Positions 36,816 to 45,871 of a stretch of 64,000 nt of DNA are shown here, one piece after another. Position 1 is the first letter of the stretch. Each line of letters opens with the position of its first letter. Location of the stretch: NCBI RefSeq assembly GCF_022788695.1, contig NZ_CP085154.1, forward strand, positions 3,100,001 to 3,164,000. Reading direction: 5' to 3'. The notes under the pieces were generated by a model. The model had not been told where the DNA came from, did no database searches, and worked only from the letters and a program-made list of their open reading frames with translations. Both the position numbers and the translations under genes were made by a program. The DNA comes from Pseudosulfitobacter sp. DSM 107133. Lineage in GTDB: Bacteria > Pseudomonadota > Alphaproteobacteria > Rhodobacterales > Rhodobacteraceae.

Positions 36816-37310
36816 TCAGCGGGATTTGCGCGCCTTGCGGATCAGCATATCGCGTTTCACACGGCCCAGATTGTCGAAATACATCCGCCCCGCCAGATGG
36901 TCGATCTGGTGCTGGACCGACCGCGCCTCAAGCCCGGTAAAATCGCGCCGGTCAATCACCCCCTGCGCGTTCAGAAACCGCACGGTGACCGCCTTGGGTC
37001 GGGTGATCTCGGCGTGCACACCGGGCAGGTTGGGCGAGGCTTCGGTGCCCGCCTCGACCTCGTCCGAAGCCATCAGAACCGTCGGGTTCGCCAGCAGAAT
37101 CCGGCGGCTGCGGTCGGGCGTGGCATCAACCACCGCCACTTGCAGCATCACTCCGATCTGCGGCGCGGCCAGCCCCACACCGGGCATCGCGTCCATCGTC
37201 TCGACCATATCGGCCCACAGCGCGTGAATCTCGTCCGTGATCTCGTCCACTGGCGCCGCCGCCGTGCGCAGACGCTTGTCAGGCCAGGACAGGAACGGGC
37301 GCAGGGTCAT
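36816..37310 (-). CDS. peptide deformylase paralogue lacking metal-site Cys and catalytic Glu
   Basis: A 164-residue protein with the PDF fold. Motif 1 is intact ([10 protein letters not shown]) but motif 2 reads EASPNLPG where the active family has EGCLS, so the metal-binding Cys is Ser, and motif 3 reads HQIDH, with Gln for the catalytic Glu of HExxH. It should not deformylate peptides by the known mechanism. It sits between fmt and a canonical def and overlaps def by 4 bp. It may bind formyl-peptides or ribosomes, or act on def; both ideas are inference. Confidence 0.85.
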   Translation of the reverse strand: MTLRPFLSWPDKRLRTAAAPVDEITDEIHALWADMVETMDAMPGVGLAAPQIGVMLQVAVVDATPDRSRRILLANPTVLMASDEVEAGTEASPNLPGVHAEITRPKAVTVRFLNAQGVIDRRDFTGLEARSVQHQIDHLAGRMYFDNLGRVKRDMLIRKARKSR

Positions 37311-37831
37311 GATTTCTCGCGGGCCAGTTCGCGTTTCAGCTTGGTCATCTTGCGGGTGATCATCTGGCGCTTCAGCGGCTTTAGATAGTCGATGAACAGC
37401 TTGCCATCCAGATGGTCGATCTCGTGCTGCACGCAGGTGGCCCACAGCCCGCCCATCTCTTCGGTCTGCTCTTTGCCGTCACGGTCGATCCAGCGCACCT
37501 GCACGTCGGCAGGGCGGGTCACGTCGGCAAAATGCTCGGGGATCGACAGGCAGCCTTCTTCATAGACATTCATCTCGTCCGAAACCGCGATGATTTCAGG
37601 GTTGAACATAATCATCGGCCGGGGAGCCTCGCCCTCGGCCTTGACGCAGTCCAGCACAATAACCCGTTCCAATACGCCCACCTGAGGGGCCGCCAGCCCG
37701 ATGCCCGGCGCATCATACATTGTGGCCAGCATGTCGTCGGCCAGCGTGCGCAATTCGTCCGTCAGATCAGTGACGGGCGTGCAAAGCTTTTTCAGCCGTG
37801 GATCGGGGTGCAAAAGGATAGGGCGTTTCAT
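37307..37831 (-). CDS. def: peptide deformylase
   Basis: A 174-residue metalloprotease that removes the formyl group from nascent proteins. Motif 1 GIGLAAPQVG, motif 2 EEGCLSIPE (metal Cys) and motif 3 QHEIDHLDG (two His ligands and catalytic Glu) are all canonical. It begins MKRPILLHPDPRLKK. The stop overlaps the start of the PDF-like paralogue by 4 bp, and fmt follows, so the whole formyl cycle is in one operon. Confidence 0.97.
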   Translation of the reverse strand: MKRPILLHPDPRLKKLCTPVTDLTDELRTLADDMLATMYDAPGIGLAAPQVGVLERVIVLDCVKAEGEAPRPMIMFNPEIIAVSDEMNVYEEGCLSIPEHFADVTRPADVQVRWIDRDGKEQTEEMGGLWATCVQHEIDHLDGKLFIDYLKPLKRQMITRKMTKLKRELAREKS

Positions 37832-37930
37832 GGCAGGTCATGTAGGGCAACTCAGGCTGCGGTGCAACGCCCCCTTGCGCTCGGCTGTGCGCACGTTAGC
37901 AATGCTTTCGTAATCACAGGAGAGTCCCTT

Positions 37931-39100
37931 ATGAGTTTTGACGACATCATCGACCGCCGCGGCACCCATTGCGCAAAATGGGACATGATGGAGCCGACAT
38001 ATGGCGTCTCGCCCGATGATGGTCTGGCGATGTGGGTCGCAGACATGGACTTTGCCGCCCCCCAATGCATCGTCGACGCACTACAGGCGCGGGTCGATCA
38101 CGGCATGTTCGGCTATTTCGGCGACGACAGCGCCTATCGCGGCGCGATCCGGTGGTGGATGAAGGAGCGTCACGGCTGGGACATCGACACCGACTGGATC
38201 TTTACCACCCACGGGCTGGTGAACGGCGCGGCCATGTGCATCGACACCTATACCCAACCGGGCGACGGTGTGGTCATGTTCACGCCGATCTATCACGCCT
38301 TTGCGCGTGTGATCAACGCCGCCGACCGGCGCGTGGTTGAATGCCAGATGGCCCTGAACGACGGCCGCTATGAACTGGATTTCGACGCATGGGACGCGCA
38401 GCTGGACGGCAGTGAAAAGCTGCTGATCCTGTGCAGCCCGCACAACCCCGGTGGCCGGGTCTGGACACAGGCCGAGCTGGAAGGCGTGGCAGCGTTCGCC
38501 AAACGGCATGACCTGATCATCGTATCGGACGAGATCCACCACGATCTTGTGATGCCCGGCAACACCCACATCCCGATGGCCAGGATCGACGGCGTCGCAG
38601 ACCGGCTGGTGATGATGTCCGCCACGACCAAGACGTTCTCGATCGCGGGGGCGCATGTGGGCAATGTGATCATCCAGGACGCAGACCTGCGCGCGCGCTT
38701 TGCCAAACGTATGGGCGCACTGGGGCTGTCACCCAACGCATTCGGGCTGTTCATGGCCACAGCCGCCTATTCGCCCGAAGGCGCTGCATGGGTTGACGAT
38801 GTGATGGACTATATCGCTGGCAACGCGCGTATCTTTGACGCGGGCGTGAACGCGATTCCGGGGCTGAAGGCGATGCCGCTCGAAGCGACTTACCTCAGCT
38901 GGGTGGACTTTGCAGGCACCGGCATGGACCGCGCGGAGATCACCCGCCGGATCGAGAAAGATGCGCGGATTGCCACCAACTACGGCCCGACATTCGGCAA
39001 GGGCGGCGAGACATTCATGCGCTTCAACATCGCCACACAACGCAGCCGCGTCGAAGAGGCGGTCAAGCGGTTGACCGCGGCCTTTGGCGACTTGCAGTAA
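37931..39100 (+). CDS. PatB/MalY family C-S lyase (cystathionine beta-lyase type)
   Basis: A 389-residue PLP enzyme of aminotransferase fold type I. MWVADMDFAAPQCIVDAL at the start is the MalY/PatB pattern, DEIHHDL has the PLP-contacting Asp, and SATTKTFSIAGAHVGN holds the Schiff-base Lys. It probably cleaves cystathionine or other cysteine conjugates to a thiol, ammonia and pyruvate. A CACAGGAG site precedes the ATG. Divergent from def, with a terminator behind it. Confidence 0.9.
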   Translation: MSFDDIIDRRGTHCAKWDMMEPTYGVSPDDGLAMWVADMDFAAPQCIVDALQARVDHGMFGYFGDDSAYRGAIRWWMKERHGWDIDTDWIFTTHGLVNGAAMCIDTYTQPGDGVVMFTPIYHAFARVINAADRRVVECQMALNDGRYELDFDAWDAQLDGSEKLLILCSPHNPGGRVWTQAELEGVAAFAKRHDLIIVSDEIHHDLVMPGNTHIPMARIDGVADRLVMMSATTKTFSIAGAHVGNVIIQDADLRARFAKRMGALGLSPNAFGLFMATAAYSPEGAAWVDDVMDYIAGNARIFDAGVNAIPGLKAMPLEATYLSWVDFAGTGMDRAEITRRIEKDARIATNYGPTFGKGGETFMRFNIATQRSRVEEAVKRLTAAFGDLQ

Positions 39101-39112
39101 ACGCGACAAAGC

Positions 39113-39148
39113 GCAGCGCCCGACCGCAAGGTGGGCGCTGCAACGTTT
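39113..39148 (+). terminator. terminator of patB-like gene, REP-type hairpin
   Basis: Stem GCAGCGCCC / GGGCGCTGC (39113-39121 and 39133-39141) continued by ACC-GCAA-GGT with a GNRA tetraloop, then AACGTTTTC. The same hairpin sequence type occurs at 47603-47630, so it is also a member of the REP-like family. Confidence 0.75.
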
Positions 39149-39158
39149 TCATTCCGCA

Positions 39159-40538
39159 TTATTTCAGCGTTTTGGCCTGTGGTGCCGTGTACCTTGGTCC
39201 GGTCTCGTCTGACCTCCATCTGCGCCACAGCACCCAAACCGTCAGCCCCAGCACCAGACACTCTGCCACCGGTCCTGCCAGCCAGATACCGACCTCGCCC
39301 CAGACCAGCGGCAACAACAGCGTCAGCGGCAGCCCGAACAGATAGGTGCGCGACAGCCCCAACAGCCCCGCACGCGGGGCGTCTCCGATGGCCTGAAAAT
39401 GCGTCGCCACTATCATCAGCGGCCCGAACATGAACATCGTCGCCGTGGTGATCGGCAGGATCCGCGCCACCTGTGCGACGATCTGCGGATCATCGACAAA
39501 AACCGCCCCCAGCCCCGGCGCGCCCAACAGATACAGCACCTGCACGCCCAGCCCATAGACCAGGCCCAGACCCACAGCCATGCGCAGCGCGGCCTGCACC
39601 CGCACCCCCTGCCCCGCGCCAAAGGCATTGGCGGTGATCGTCTGGAACGCCATCGACAGCCCCAACAGTGGCAGAAATGCAAAGGTCATCAGGCGCGTGA
39701 TGATGCCAAAGGCCCCCGAGATGGCATTGAACTGCGTACCACCCCAGATCTGGATCGCACCCAGCGTCACCGCCGCTGACAGCGACAGCCCCAGATACCC
39801 CAGGCTTGACGGAGCGCCCAGCGCCAGAAGCCGCCCCCAATAGGTCGGGTACAGCGGCCACACCTGCGGCGGTGGCTGGCGACGGCGCAACGCCAGAACC
39901 GCAGCCCCCGCGCAGACCTGCGACAGCAGCGTGCCAATCGCAGACCCCGCCACGCCCCAGCCCATCCCGACCACCAACAGCGCATCAAAGCCGATGTTCA
40001 GCAGCGCCGCCGACAGCATGATCGCCGCCATCGCGCCCATGCGGCCTTCGGCGCGCAGGGCATCAACCCCGATCCCGACAAGGAACCCAAGCGGCGCGCC
40101 ATAAACAAGGATCGCGATATACAGATGACCGGTGGCCGCCAGACCGGCATCCCCCGCCGCCACGCGCAGCGCAGCGGCACCACCAAACAGGGCAAACAGC
40201 GCCATCAACGCCACGCTGACCACCAGCGCCAGTTGCAGCGCACTGCCCAGAATGGCACGGGCGCGCGCACTGTCACCCGCGCCCAGCGCCTGGGCATAGA
40301 TGGCCGAGAACCCGTTGGCCACCAGCGTCGAAAGCGCCGCCAGCATCATATACAGCGGAAACATCAGCGTCACCGCAATCACCGCATGCGCGCCGACATA
40401 GACGCCCAGAAAATAGGCATCAACCACGGCAAAGGCACCGTTGACCCCCATCACCAGAATGATGGGCGCCGCCGTGCGCAGAAACAGCGGCAACAACGGG
40501 CCGCTCAGGAAAATATTGGAAGCGGGCGTATGCGTCAT
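39159..40538 (-). CDS. MATE family efflux transporter
   Basis: A 459-residue protein with about 12 membrane helices in two halves, typical of MATE (NorM/DinF) drug or metabolite exporters driven by Na+ or H+. The halves begin around APIILVMGVNGAFAVVDAYF and AVTLGAIQIWGGTQFNAISG. Substrate is unknown. The ATG at 40538 follows a 200-bp leader with hairpins including a terminator-like one (see 40639-40663), so expression may be controlled by attenuation. Confidence 0.88.
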   Translation of the reverse strand: MTHTPASNIFLSGPLLPLFLRTAAPIILVMGVNGAFAVVDAYFLGVYVGAHAVIAVTLMFPLYMMLAALSTLVANGFSAIYAQALGAGDSARARAILGSALQLALVVSVALMALFALFGGAAALRVAAGDAGLAATGHLYIAILVYGAPLGFLVGIGVDALRAEGRMGAMAAIMLSAALLNIGFDALLVVGMGWGVAGSAIGTLLSQVCAGAAVLALRRRQPPPQVWPLYPTYWGRLLALGAPSSLGYLGLSLSAAVTLGAIQIWGGTQFNAISGAFGIITRLMTFAFLPLLGLSMAFQTITANAFGAGQGVRVQAALRMAVGLGLVYGLGVQVLYLLGAPGLGAVFVDDPQIVAQVARILPITTATMFMFGPLMIVATHFQAIGDAPRAGLLGLSRTYLFGLPLTLLLPLVWGEVGIWLAGPVAECLVLGLTVWVLWRRWRSDETGPRYTAPQAKTLK

Positions 40539-40638
40539 GGCGCACCCGCAAAGGACAGATAGAACATCTTGAGCCTCTTTCGGTCTCAGATGCGGTATCG
40601 GGAAGGGGCTCGCGTTGCCGTCAGACCGCATGTGTACC

Positions 40639-40663
40639 AAAAAGGGACCAGATGTCGGTTCCC
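40639..40663 (-). promoter_or_regulatory. attenuator-like hairpin in the MATE leader
   Basis: Read on the minus strand: GGGAACC-GACATCT-GGTCCC immediately followed by TTTTT. It is a terminator-type hairpin about 100 nt upstream of the MATE start codon. A downstream ATGCGGT / ACCGCAT pairing (plus coordinates 40589-40595 and 40625-40631) provides another stem in the leader. Confidence 0.45.
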
Positions 40664-40708
40664 GAACTTCACCATCAATGCGAGCGGCAGGGGTCGGACC
40701 CTTGCCTG

Positions 40709-40737
40709 CAAGTAGCCGCGCCGCAACGATGCGTCAA
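40709..40737 (-). promoter_or_regulatory. candidate promoter of the MATE gene
   Basis: On the minus strand TTGACG (40737-40732), a 17-bp spacer, then TACTTG (40714-40709). It would give a transcript with a leader of about 160 nt containing the attenuator-like hairpin. Only sequence resemblance supports it. Confidence 0.35.
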
Positions 40738-40746
40738 GCGTGCAGA

Positions 40747-41112
40747 TCACATATCGACGGCAGGGCGGTCCATCAGCAGCGCTACGGGCGCGTCGGGTGA
40801 CTTTTCGAAATCCAGCGCAGGTTTGTCCGCAACGGCGGTGGCGCGCTTGAATTCATAGATCATCTCGCCCGCCTCTTCGTCGGTGGCGACGATCAGACAC
40901 TGGAACAGGTGGATGGCCCCGTCATACAGATCGACATAGCCGCGCAAATAGGGCGCGGTTGCCGCGTCGACCGAAAACCCGGTCTTCCACATGCGCAGCA
41001 CCGGATGGGTCACCCCGTCAATGTTCACACGCAGGCGCGACGCCTTTTTCAGGCTGGCCAAACGGGCGCTGTCCAGACCGGCCTGAACCTCTTTGGGCAG
41101 ATATGTCGTCAT
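40747..41112 (-). CDS. conserved hypothetical protein, possible PilZ-like domain
   Basis: A 121-residue protein. The middle, RLRVNIDGVTHPVLRMWKTG followed by FSVDAATAPYLRGYVDLYDG and CLIVATDEEAGEMIYEFKRA, has the strand order and turn spacing of a PilZ-type beta barrel, but the RxxxR and D/NxSxxG c-di-GMP motifs are not clear, so nucleotide binding is doubtful. Start taken at 41112 (MTTYLPKEVQ). It is divergent from the hydroquinone reductase gene. Confidence 0.5.
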   Translation of the reverse strand: MTTYLPKEVQAGLDSARLASLKKASRLRVNIDGVTHPVLRMWKTGFSVDAATAPYLRGYVDLYDGAIHLFQCLIVATDEEAGEMIYEFKRATAVADKPALDFEKSPDAPVALLMDRPAVDM

Positions 41113-41307
41113 GGTCGTCCCCAGTTCTATCAAGATAAAACTTGGCCTAACTCTAACCAGCTTCAAGTGAATTTATCATGAAGCCCCAATTGCTGCACTG
41201 CGGCTGTTGCAGAAATGTGCGCCTGCGCAGAGCGGCTGCGCGGCGGCGGCAATGGGCCTTTGGCCTGCGCCGCCCTAGGTTTGTCCCAAGCAGCAAAGGA
41301 GAATGGC

Positions 41308-42291
41308 ATGGGTTTGCTTGTTGACGGTGAATGGCACGACCAGTGGTACGACACGAAATCGTCGGGTGGGAAATTTGAACGCGCCCAAGCCAGGTTTCGC
41401 AACTGGATCACCGCAGACGGCACGGCGGGCCCTTCGGGCGCGGGCGGTTTCGCCGCCGAATCGGGCCGCTATCACCTGTACGTCGCGCTGGCCTGCCCCT
41501 GGGCCCATCGCACGCTGATCTTCCGCGCGCTCAAAGGGTTAACCGATCACATCAGCGTTTCGGTCGTGCATCCCGACATGCTGGGCGACGGCTGGTCCTT
41601 TGACTCCGATTACGACGGCGTAACCGGCGACACCCTGTACGGCCTGCCCTTTGCCCGCGACATCTACACCCGCGCCGACCCGAAATTCTCGGGGCGCGTG
41701 ACAGTACCGATCCTGTGGGACAAACAGCGCGAAACCATCGTCAGCAACGAAAGCGCCGAAATCATCCGCATGTTGAACAGCGCGTTCAACGAGATCACCG
41801 GCAACACCGACGATTACTGGCCGTCCGAACTGCGCTCCGCCATCGAACCCGTCAACGACCGCATCTATGACACGTTGAACAACGGTGTGTACAAATCCGG
41901 CTTTGCCACCACACAGCAAGCCTATGACGATGCCGTGCACCCGCTGTTTGACACGCTGGGCTGGCTGGAAGACAGGCTGGGCCAGAACCGCTATCTGATG
42001 GGCGAGCAGATCACCGAGGCCGACTGGCGGCTGTTCACCACGCTGGTGCGCTTTGACAAGGTGTATCACACCCATTTCAAATGCAACCGCGCACGGATTA
42101 CCGACTATCCCAACCTGTGGGCCTATACGCGCGAGCTGTACCAATGGGACGGCGTGGCCGAAACGGTCCATTTCGATCATATCGTGCGCCACTATTATTA
42201 CAGCCACGAGACCATCAACCCGCACCGGATCATCCCGATCAATCCCGACCCCGATTTCGACGCGCCCCACGGGCGTGGCCAGGGTCTCTAG
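41308..42291 (+). CDS. glutathionyl-hydroquinone reductase (ECM4/YqjG type)
   Basis: A 327-residue Xi-class glutathione transferase that reduces S-glutathionyl-hydroquinones with GSH. The catalytic Cys lies in YVALACPWAHRTLIFRALKG. SNESAEIIRM binds glutathione, and the C-terminal domain shows LMGEQITEADWRLFTTLVRFD and YPNLWAYTRELYQ. AAAGGAG lies 7 bp before the ATG at 41308. Its last 4 bp overlap the end of the convergent receiver gene. Confidence 0.93.
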   Translation: MGLLVDGEWHDQWYDTKSSGGKFERAQARFRNWITADGTAGPSGAGGFAAESGRYHLYVALACPWAHRTLIFRALKGLTDHISVSVVHPDMLGDGWSFDSDYDGVTGDTLYGLPFARDIYTRADPKFSGRVTVPILWDKQRETIVSNESAEIIRMLNSAFNEITGNTDDYWPSELRSAIEPVNDRIYDTLNNGVYKSGFATTQQAYDDAVHPLFDTLGWLEDRLGQNRYLMGEQITEADWRLFTTLVRFDKVYHTHFKCNRARITDYPNLWAYTRELYQWDGVAETVHFDHIVRHYYYSHETINPHRIIPINPDPDFDAPHGRGQGL

Positions 42292-42665
42292 GCAGACCTT
42301 CGCGGGTGCCGCGAACCGTAATGTTCGACCATCGCGGCAAGATCTTCGGGCGGGGTTCCGCTTTGGACAAAGGCACAGGCGTTCTGGGCATGGGCAAAAA
42401 TCGACCCGTCTGAAAAGAACGTCGTGTTGGTGACAAAGATGACCTGCACATCAGGGCAGCGGTAGCTGGCAAAATCGGACACGGCCAGCGCGCTGCCCTC
42501 CACCTGCACCAGATCAAGAATAATGATCTCGGGGCAATCCTCGGCAATCACGCGTATGGCGTCTTCTTGCGTGTGCGACACCCGCACATGCATACCTGAC
42601 CGGACCAGATGTCTGCGCCACAGCTCTGCCAGCGCGGGTTCGCTTTCAACGATCAATACGTTCAT
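42288..42665 (-). CDS. stand-alone response regulator receiver, degenerate
   Basis: A 125-residue receiver-like domain with no output domain. A candidate phospho-acceptor is Asp51 (IIILDLVQVEG), and the Thr-like switch position is in VIFVTNTTFF. However the acidic pair is replaced by Glu residues (IVESEP), and the conserved Lys near the end is missing (CAFVQSGTPPEDL). It may work without phosphorylation. Its function and partner kinase are unknown. Tail-to-tail with the hydroquinone reductase gene. Confidence 0.7.
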   Translation of the reverse strand: MNVLIVESEPALAELWRRHLVRSGMHVRVSHTQEDAIRVIAEDCPEIIILDLVQVEGSALAVSDFASYRCPDVQVIFVTNTTFFSDGSIFAHAQNACAFVQSGTPPEDLAAMVEHYGSRHPRRSA

Positions 42666-42846
42666 ATCCCTGCCACTTTGAATGCCGCACCCTCGATTTT
42701 AGAAGGGCGCCCAATTTATTAACAATTGGTTAATCGTCGGAACCAATCCCTAACAAGTCGGAAAATCGCTCAAAACCGGCTTGTTTCCGCCGCCGGACCC
42801 GTGTGATTAGAGCGATAAGCGGCCCAAATGGTCAAAGGACATCATC

Positions 42847-43776
42847 GTGGCACAAAACCGGGATCACGGCGGAAATCTGGACGCGGCGGTGGCCCGCTTT
42901 GGCGGCGCGCGCGCCAACTGGGTCGATCTGTCGACAGGTATCAATCCGGTGCCCTATCCGGTGCCCCGGATTGGCCCCGATGCATGGAACGCCCTGCCCG
43001 ACGCCAGCGCCACCGCGCAGATCGAAGCCGCCGCGCGCACATTCTGGAAGGTGCCCGAGGGTGCCGATGTTCTGGCAGCGCCCGGCGCGTCGGCCCTGAT
43101 TGCCCAGATCCCACGGCTGGCCAAGGCCGGCAGCGTTGCCATCGCAGGCCCGACCTATAACGAACACGCCGCCGCCTTTCAGGCGCATGGCTGGGATGTG
43201 GGCCCGCAAGGAACGGCACAGGTATTGGTCCATCCCAACAACCCCGACGGACGGCTGTGGACCACCACCGACCTGCAAGCCAGCCTGCGCGTGATCGATG
43301 AAAGCTTTTGCGACGTAACGCCCGACGCTTCGCTGATCGCGCAGGCCAAGACCCCCGGCACCGTGATCCTGAAAAGCTTTGGCAAATTCTGGGGGCTGGC
43401 AGGGCTGCGTCTGGGCTTTGCCATTGGCGACCCTGCACTGATCGGCGCACTGCGCGCCATGCTGGGGCCATGGCCCGTGTCGGGCATTGCCCTGGCCACA
43501 GGCACCGCCGCCCTGTCAGACCCCGACTGGGCCGCGCAAACCCGCGCGCGGCTTGCACAGGATGCGGTGCGGCTGGACGATATCATGAAAGCCAAAGGGG
43601 CCACCGTGGTCGGCGGCACCGACCTGTTCCGCCTGTACAACGTTGACGATGCAACCGCATGGCGCGACCGTCTGGCCGCCGCCCATATCTGGAGCCGCGT
43701 CTTTCCCTATTCGGGCACATGGCTGCGCCTTGGCCTGCCCGCCCCCGACCGTTGGGCACAGATCGAGGCCGCCTGA
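42847..43776 (+). CDS. cobC: threonine-phosphate decarboxylase, cobalamin biosynthesis
   Basis: A 309-residue PLP enzyme of the histidinol-phosphate aminotransferase group that makes (R)-1-amino-2-propanol phosphate for the B12 nucleotide loop. [16 protein letters not shown] at the start is diagnostic. [10 protein letters not shown] contacts PLP and [17 protein letters not shown] holds the PLP Lys. It begins at a GTG preceded by AAAGGA. TGATG overlap couples it to cbiB, which uses the product. Confidence 0.92.
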   Translation: MAQNRDHGGNLDAAVARFGGARANWVDLSTGINPVPYPVPRIGPDAWNALPDASATAQIEAAARTFWKVPEGADVLAAPGASALIAQIPRLAKAGSVAIAGPTYNEHAAAFQAHGWDVGPQGTAQVLVHPNNPDGRLWTTTDLQASLRVIDESFCDVTPDASLIAQAKTPGTVILKSFGKFWGLAGLRLGFAIGDPALIGALRAMLGPWPVSGIALATGTAALSDPDWAAQTRARLAQDAVRLDDIMKAKGATVVGGTDLFRLYNVDDATAWRDRLAAAHIWSRVFPYSGTWLRLGLPAPDRWAQIEAA

Positions 43777-44684
43777 TGGACACCGCCCCCCTGCTGATCC
43801 TGGCCCTGCTGCTGGACGCCGCATTGGGCGAACCGAAATGGCTGTGGGCGCACCTGCCGCATCCTGCGGTGCTGATGGGGCGCGCGGTCAGCGCCCTCGA
43901 CCAGCGGCTGAACACTGGTCACAACCGCAAATGGCGGGGCATTTTTGCTGTCGTGCTGCTGGTGCTGGGGGGCGGAGCCATCGGCGCAGCCCTGTCCCTG
44001 TTCGGCCCCGTCATCATCACCCTCGCCGCCGCGATCCTGCTGGCGCAGCGATCACTGGTGCAACATGTCAGCGCCGTAGCAGACGGCCTGCGCATGTCGC
44101 TGCAACAGGGACGCCGCAACGTGGCGATGATCGTCAGCCGCGACACTCGCGACATGGACGCCAGCGCCACCGCCCGCGCCGCCATCGAAAGCGCCGCAGA
44201 AAACCTCAGCGACGGTGTTATCGCCCCCGCCTTCTGGTTCCTGATCGGCGGCCTGCCGGGGCTGGTGATCTACAAGATGGTGAACACAGCCGACAGCATG
44301 ATCGGCTACCGCACCGAGAAATACCTGCACTTCGGCTGGGCCGCTGCGCGTCTGGACGATGTGCTGAACTGGATACCGGCCCGCCTGACCGCCCTGATGA
44401 TCGCGGGGCTGTCCGGCGGCCTGAACCAGTGGTCTGACATCACCGCCGATGCCCGCCGCCACCGCAGCCCCAATGCAGGCTGGCCCGAGGCCGCAATGGC
44501 CCGCGCCCTTGATATCGCGCTGGCCGGCCCGCGCAGCTATGACGGCACAATCCAGCCGCTGGCATGGGTCAACGCAGGCGGACGCGTGCCGCTGACAGCA
44601 GCAGACATTGACGCCGCCTGTGCGATACTGTGGAAGACATGGGGAGTGTTTCTGGGCCTTGCCGCCCTTCTTTCCTTGTTCTGA
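43776..44684 (+). CDS. cbiB: adenosylcobinamide-phosphate synthase
   Basis: A 302-residue membrane protein (CbiB, also called CobD in Pseudomonas) that attaches aminopropanol phosphate to adenosylcobyric acid. [24 protein letters not shown] is the start signature; [30 protein letters not shown] residues and [18 protein letters not shown] follow. Expected length. Translationally coupled to cobC; the pair serves corrinoid nucleotide-loop assembly, which matches the adenosyltransferase gene at 2727. Confidence 0.93.
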   Translation: MDTAPLLILALLLDAALGEPKWLWAHLPHPAVLMGRAVSALDQRLNTGHNRKWRGIFAVVLLVLGGGAIGAALSLFGPVIITLAAAILLAQRSLVQHVSAVADGLRMSLQQGRRNVAMIVSRDTRDMDASATARAAIESAAENLSDGVIAPAFWFLIGGLPGLVIYKMVNTADSMIGYRTEKYLHFGWAAARLDDVLNWIPARLTALMIAGLSGGLNQWSDITADARRHRSPNAGWPEAAMARALDIALAGPRSYDGTIQPLAWVNAGGRVPLTAADIDAACAILWKTWGVFLGLAALLSLF

Positions 44685-44696
44685 ACTGGACCCGAT

Positions 44697-45860
44697 ATGC
44701 TGCGCCTTGCCACTTTCGCCCTTGCTCTGACCCTGCCTGTAACGGCCTTTGCCCAATGCGGCGGCTCTTTTGCCGACTTCAAGGCGGGGCTGAAAGCCGA
44801 AGCCGTCAGCATGGGCATCCCCGCCGCATCCGCCGATGCGTTCCTGTCGGGTGTGCGTCAGGACCCTGCCGTGCTCAAGGCCGATCAGGCGCAAGGCGTG
44901 TTCCAGAAACCCTTTATCGAGTTTTCGCGCCGCCTGATCTCGTCCCAGCGACTTGAAAAGGGCAAGCAACTGGCACAGCAATACGACAGCGTCTTTGACA
45001 ACATCGAAGCAACCTATGGCGTCGACCGCACCGTGCTGCTGGCCTTCTGGGCATTCGAGACGGATTACGGCGCGTTTCAGGGAGATTTCAACACCGCCAA
45101 CGCGCTGGCGACGCTGGCGCACGACTGCCGCCGCCCCGACCTGTTCCGCCCTCAGGTGCTGGCCGCGATGCAACTGCACGCCGCCGACGACTTTGATCCG
45201 CGCACAACCACGGGCGCATGGGCAGGCGAGATCGGCATGGTGCAAATGCTGCCCATGGACATCATCGAAAACGGTGTGGATGCAGACGGCGACGGCCATG
45301 TCAGCCTGAAAACCTCCGCCCCCGACGCGCTGACCTCGGGCGGCAAGATGCTGCACCATCTGGGCTGGCAGGCGGGGCAGCCGTGGCTGCAAGAGGTCAA
45401 CGTGCCCGCCGCGATGGACTGGTCGCAAAGCGGGCTGGACACGGTCAAATCCACCGCCGACTGGCAGGCGCTTGGCGTCGAGGCACGCAACGGCACACTG
45501 GCCGACCTGCCCGCCTCGCTGATCCTGCCGCAGGGCCACAAGGGGCCGGCCTTCCTCGCCTATCCCAATTTCAACGTCTATTTCGAATGGAACCAGTCGT
45601 TCACCTATGTGCTGACGGCGGCCTATTTCGCCACCCGTCTGGGCGGCGCACCCGTCTATGATGCCGGCACCCCCGAAGCCGGACTGGACAGCACCCAGAT
45701 GAAGCAATTGCAACAACGTCTGAAAGACAGGGGCTATGATGTCGGCAAGATCGACGGCATTCTGGGGTCAGGCACCCGCACCGCAGTGCAGGCCGAACAA
45801 AAGCGTCTTGGCCTGCCCGCCGACGCTTGGCCGACCCCTGCACTGCTGAACCAACTTTGA
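44697..45860 (+). CDS. lytic murein transglycosylase with peptidoglycan-binding domain
   Basis: A 387-residue periplasmic enzyme of the MltB type. A signal peptide (residues 1-20) ends at FAQC, which does not give a good lipobox. The catalytic Glu is in LAFWAFETDYGAFQGDF. GEIGMVQMLPMDIIENGVD and DALTSGGKMLHHLGW are typical. The C-terminal 60 residues form a PG_binding_1 domain (LQQRLKDRGYDVGKIDGILG). It follows cbiB by 12 bp but is functionally unrelated to B12 synthesis. Confidence 0.9.
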   Translation: MLRLATFALALTLPVTAFAQCGGSFADFKAGLKAEAVSMGIPAASADAFLSGVRQDPAVLKADQAQGVFQKPFIEFSRRLISSQRLEKGKQLAQQYDSVFDNIEATYGVDRTVLLAFWAFETDYGAFQGDFNTANALATLAHDCRRPDLFRPQVLAAMQLHAADDFDPRTTTGAWAGEIGMVQMLPMDIIENGVDADGDGHVSLKTSAPDALTSGGKMLHHLGWQAGQPWLQEVNVPAAMDWSQSGLDTVKSTADWQALGVEARNGTLADLPASLILPQGHKGPAFLAYPNFNVYFEWNQSFTYVLTAAYFATRLGGAPVYDAGTPEAGLDSTQMKQLQQRLKDRGYDVGKIDGILGSGTRTAVQAEQKRLGLPADAWPTPALLNQL

Positions 45861-45871
45861 AAGACACGCAA

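Noticed and set aside
40560..40746. A tRNA gene in the gap between MATE and the PilZ-like gene.
   Set aside because: Hairpins are present, but no cloverleaf with T-loop GTTCRA and 3' acceptor pairing could be built.
41242..41274. GGCGGCG / CGCCGCC hairpin in front of the hydroquinone reductase gene.
   Set aside because: No T-run and no conserved motif; GC-rich sequence of this kind is expected by chance here.
42666..42846. Possible cobalamin riboswitch in front of cobC-cbiB.
   Set aside because: No B12 box (AGCCAGGAGACC-like) or the usual core is visible in the 181-bp gap.
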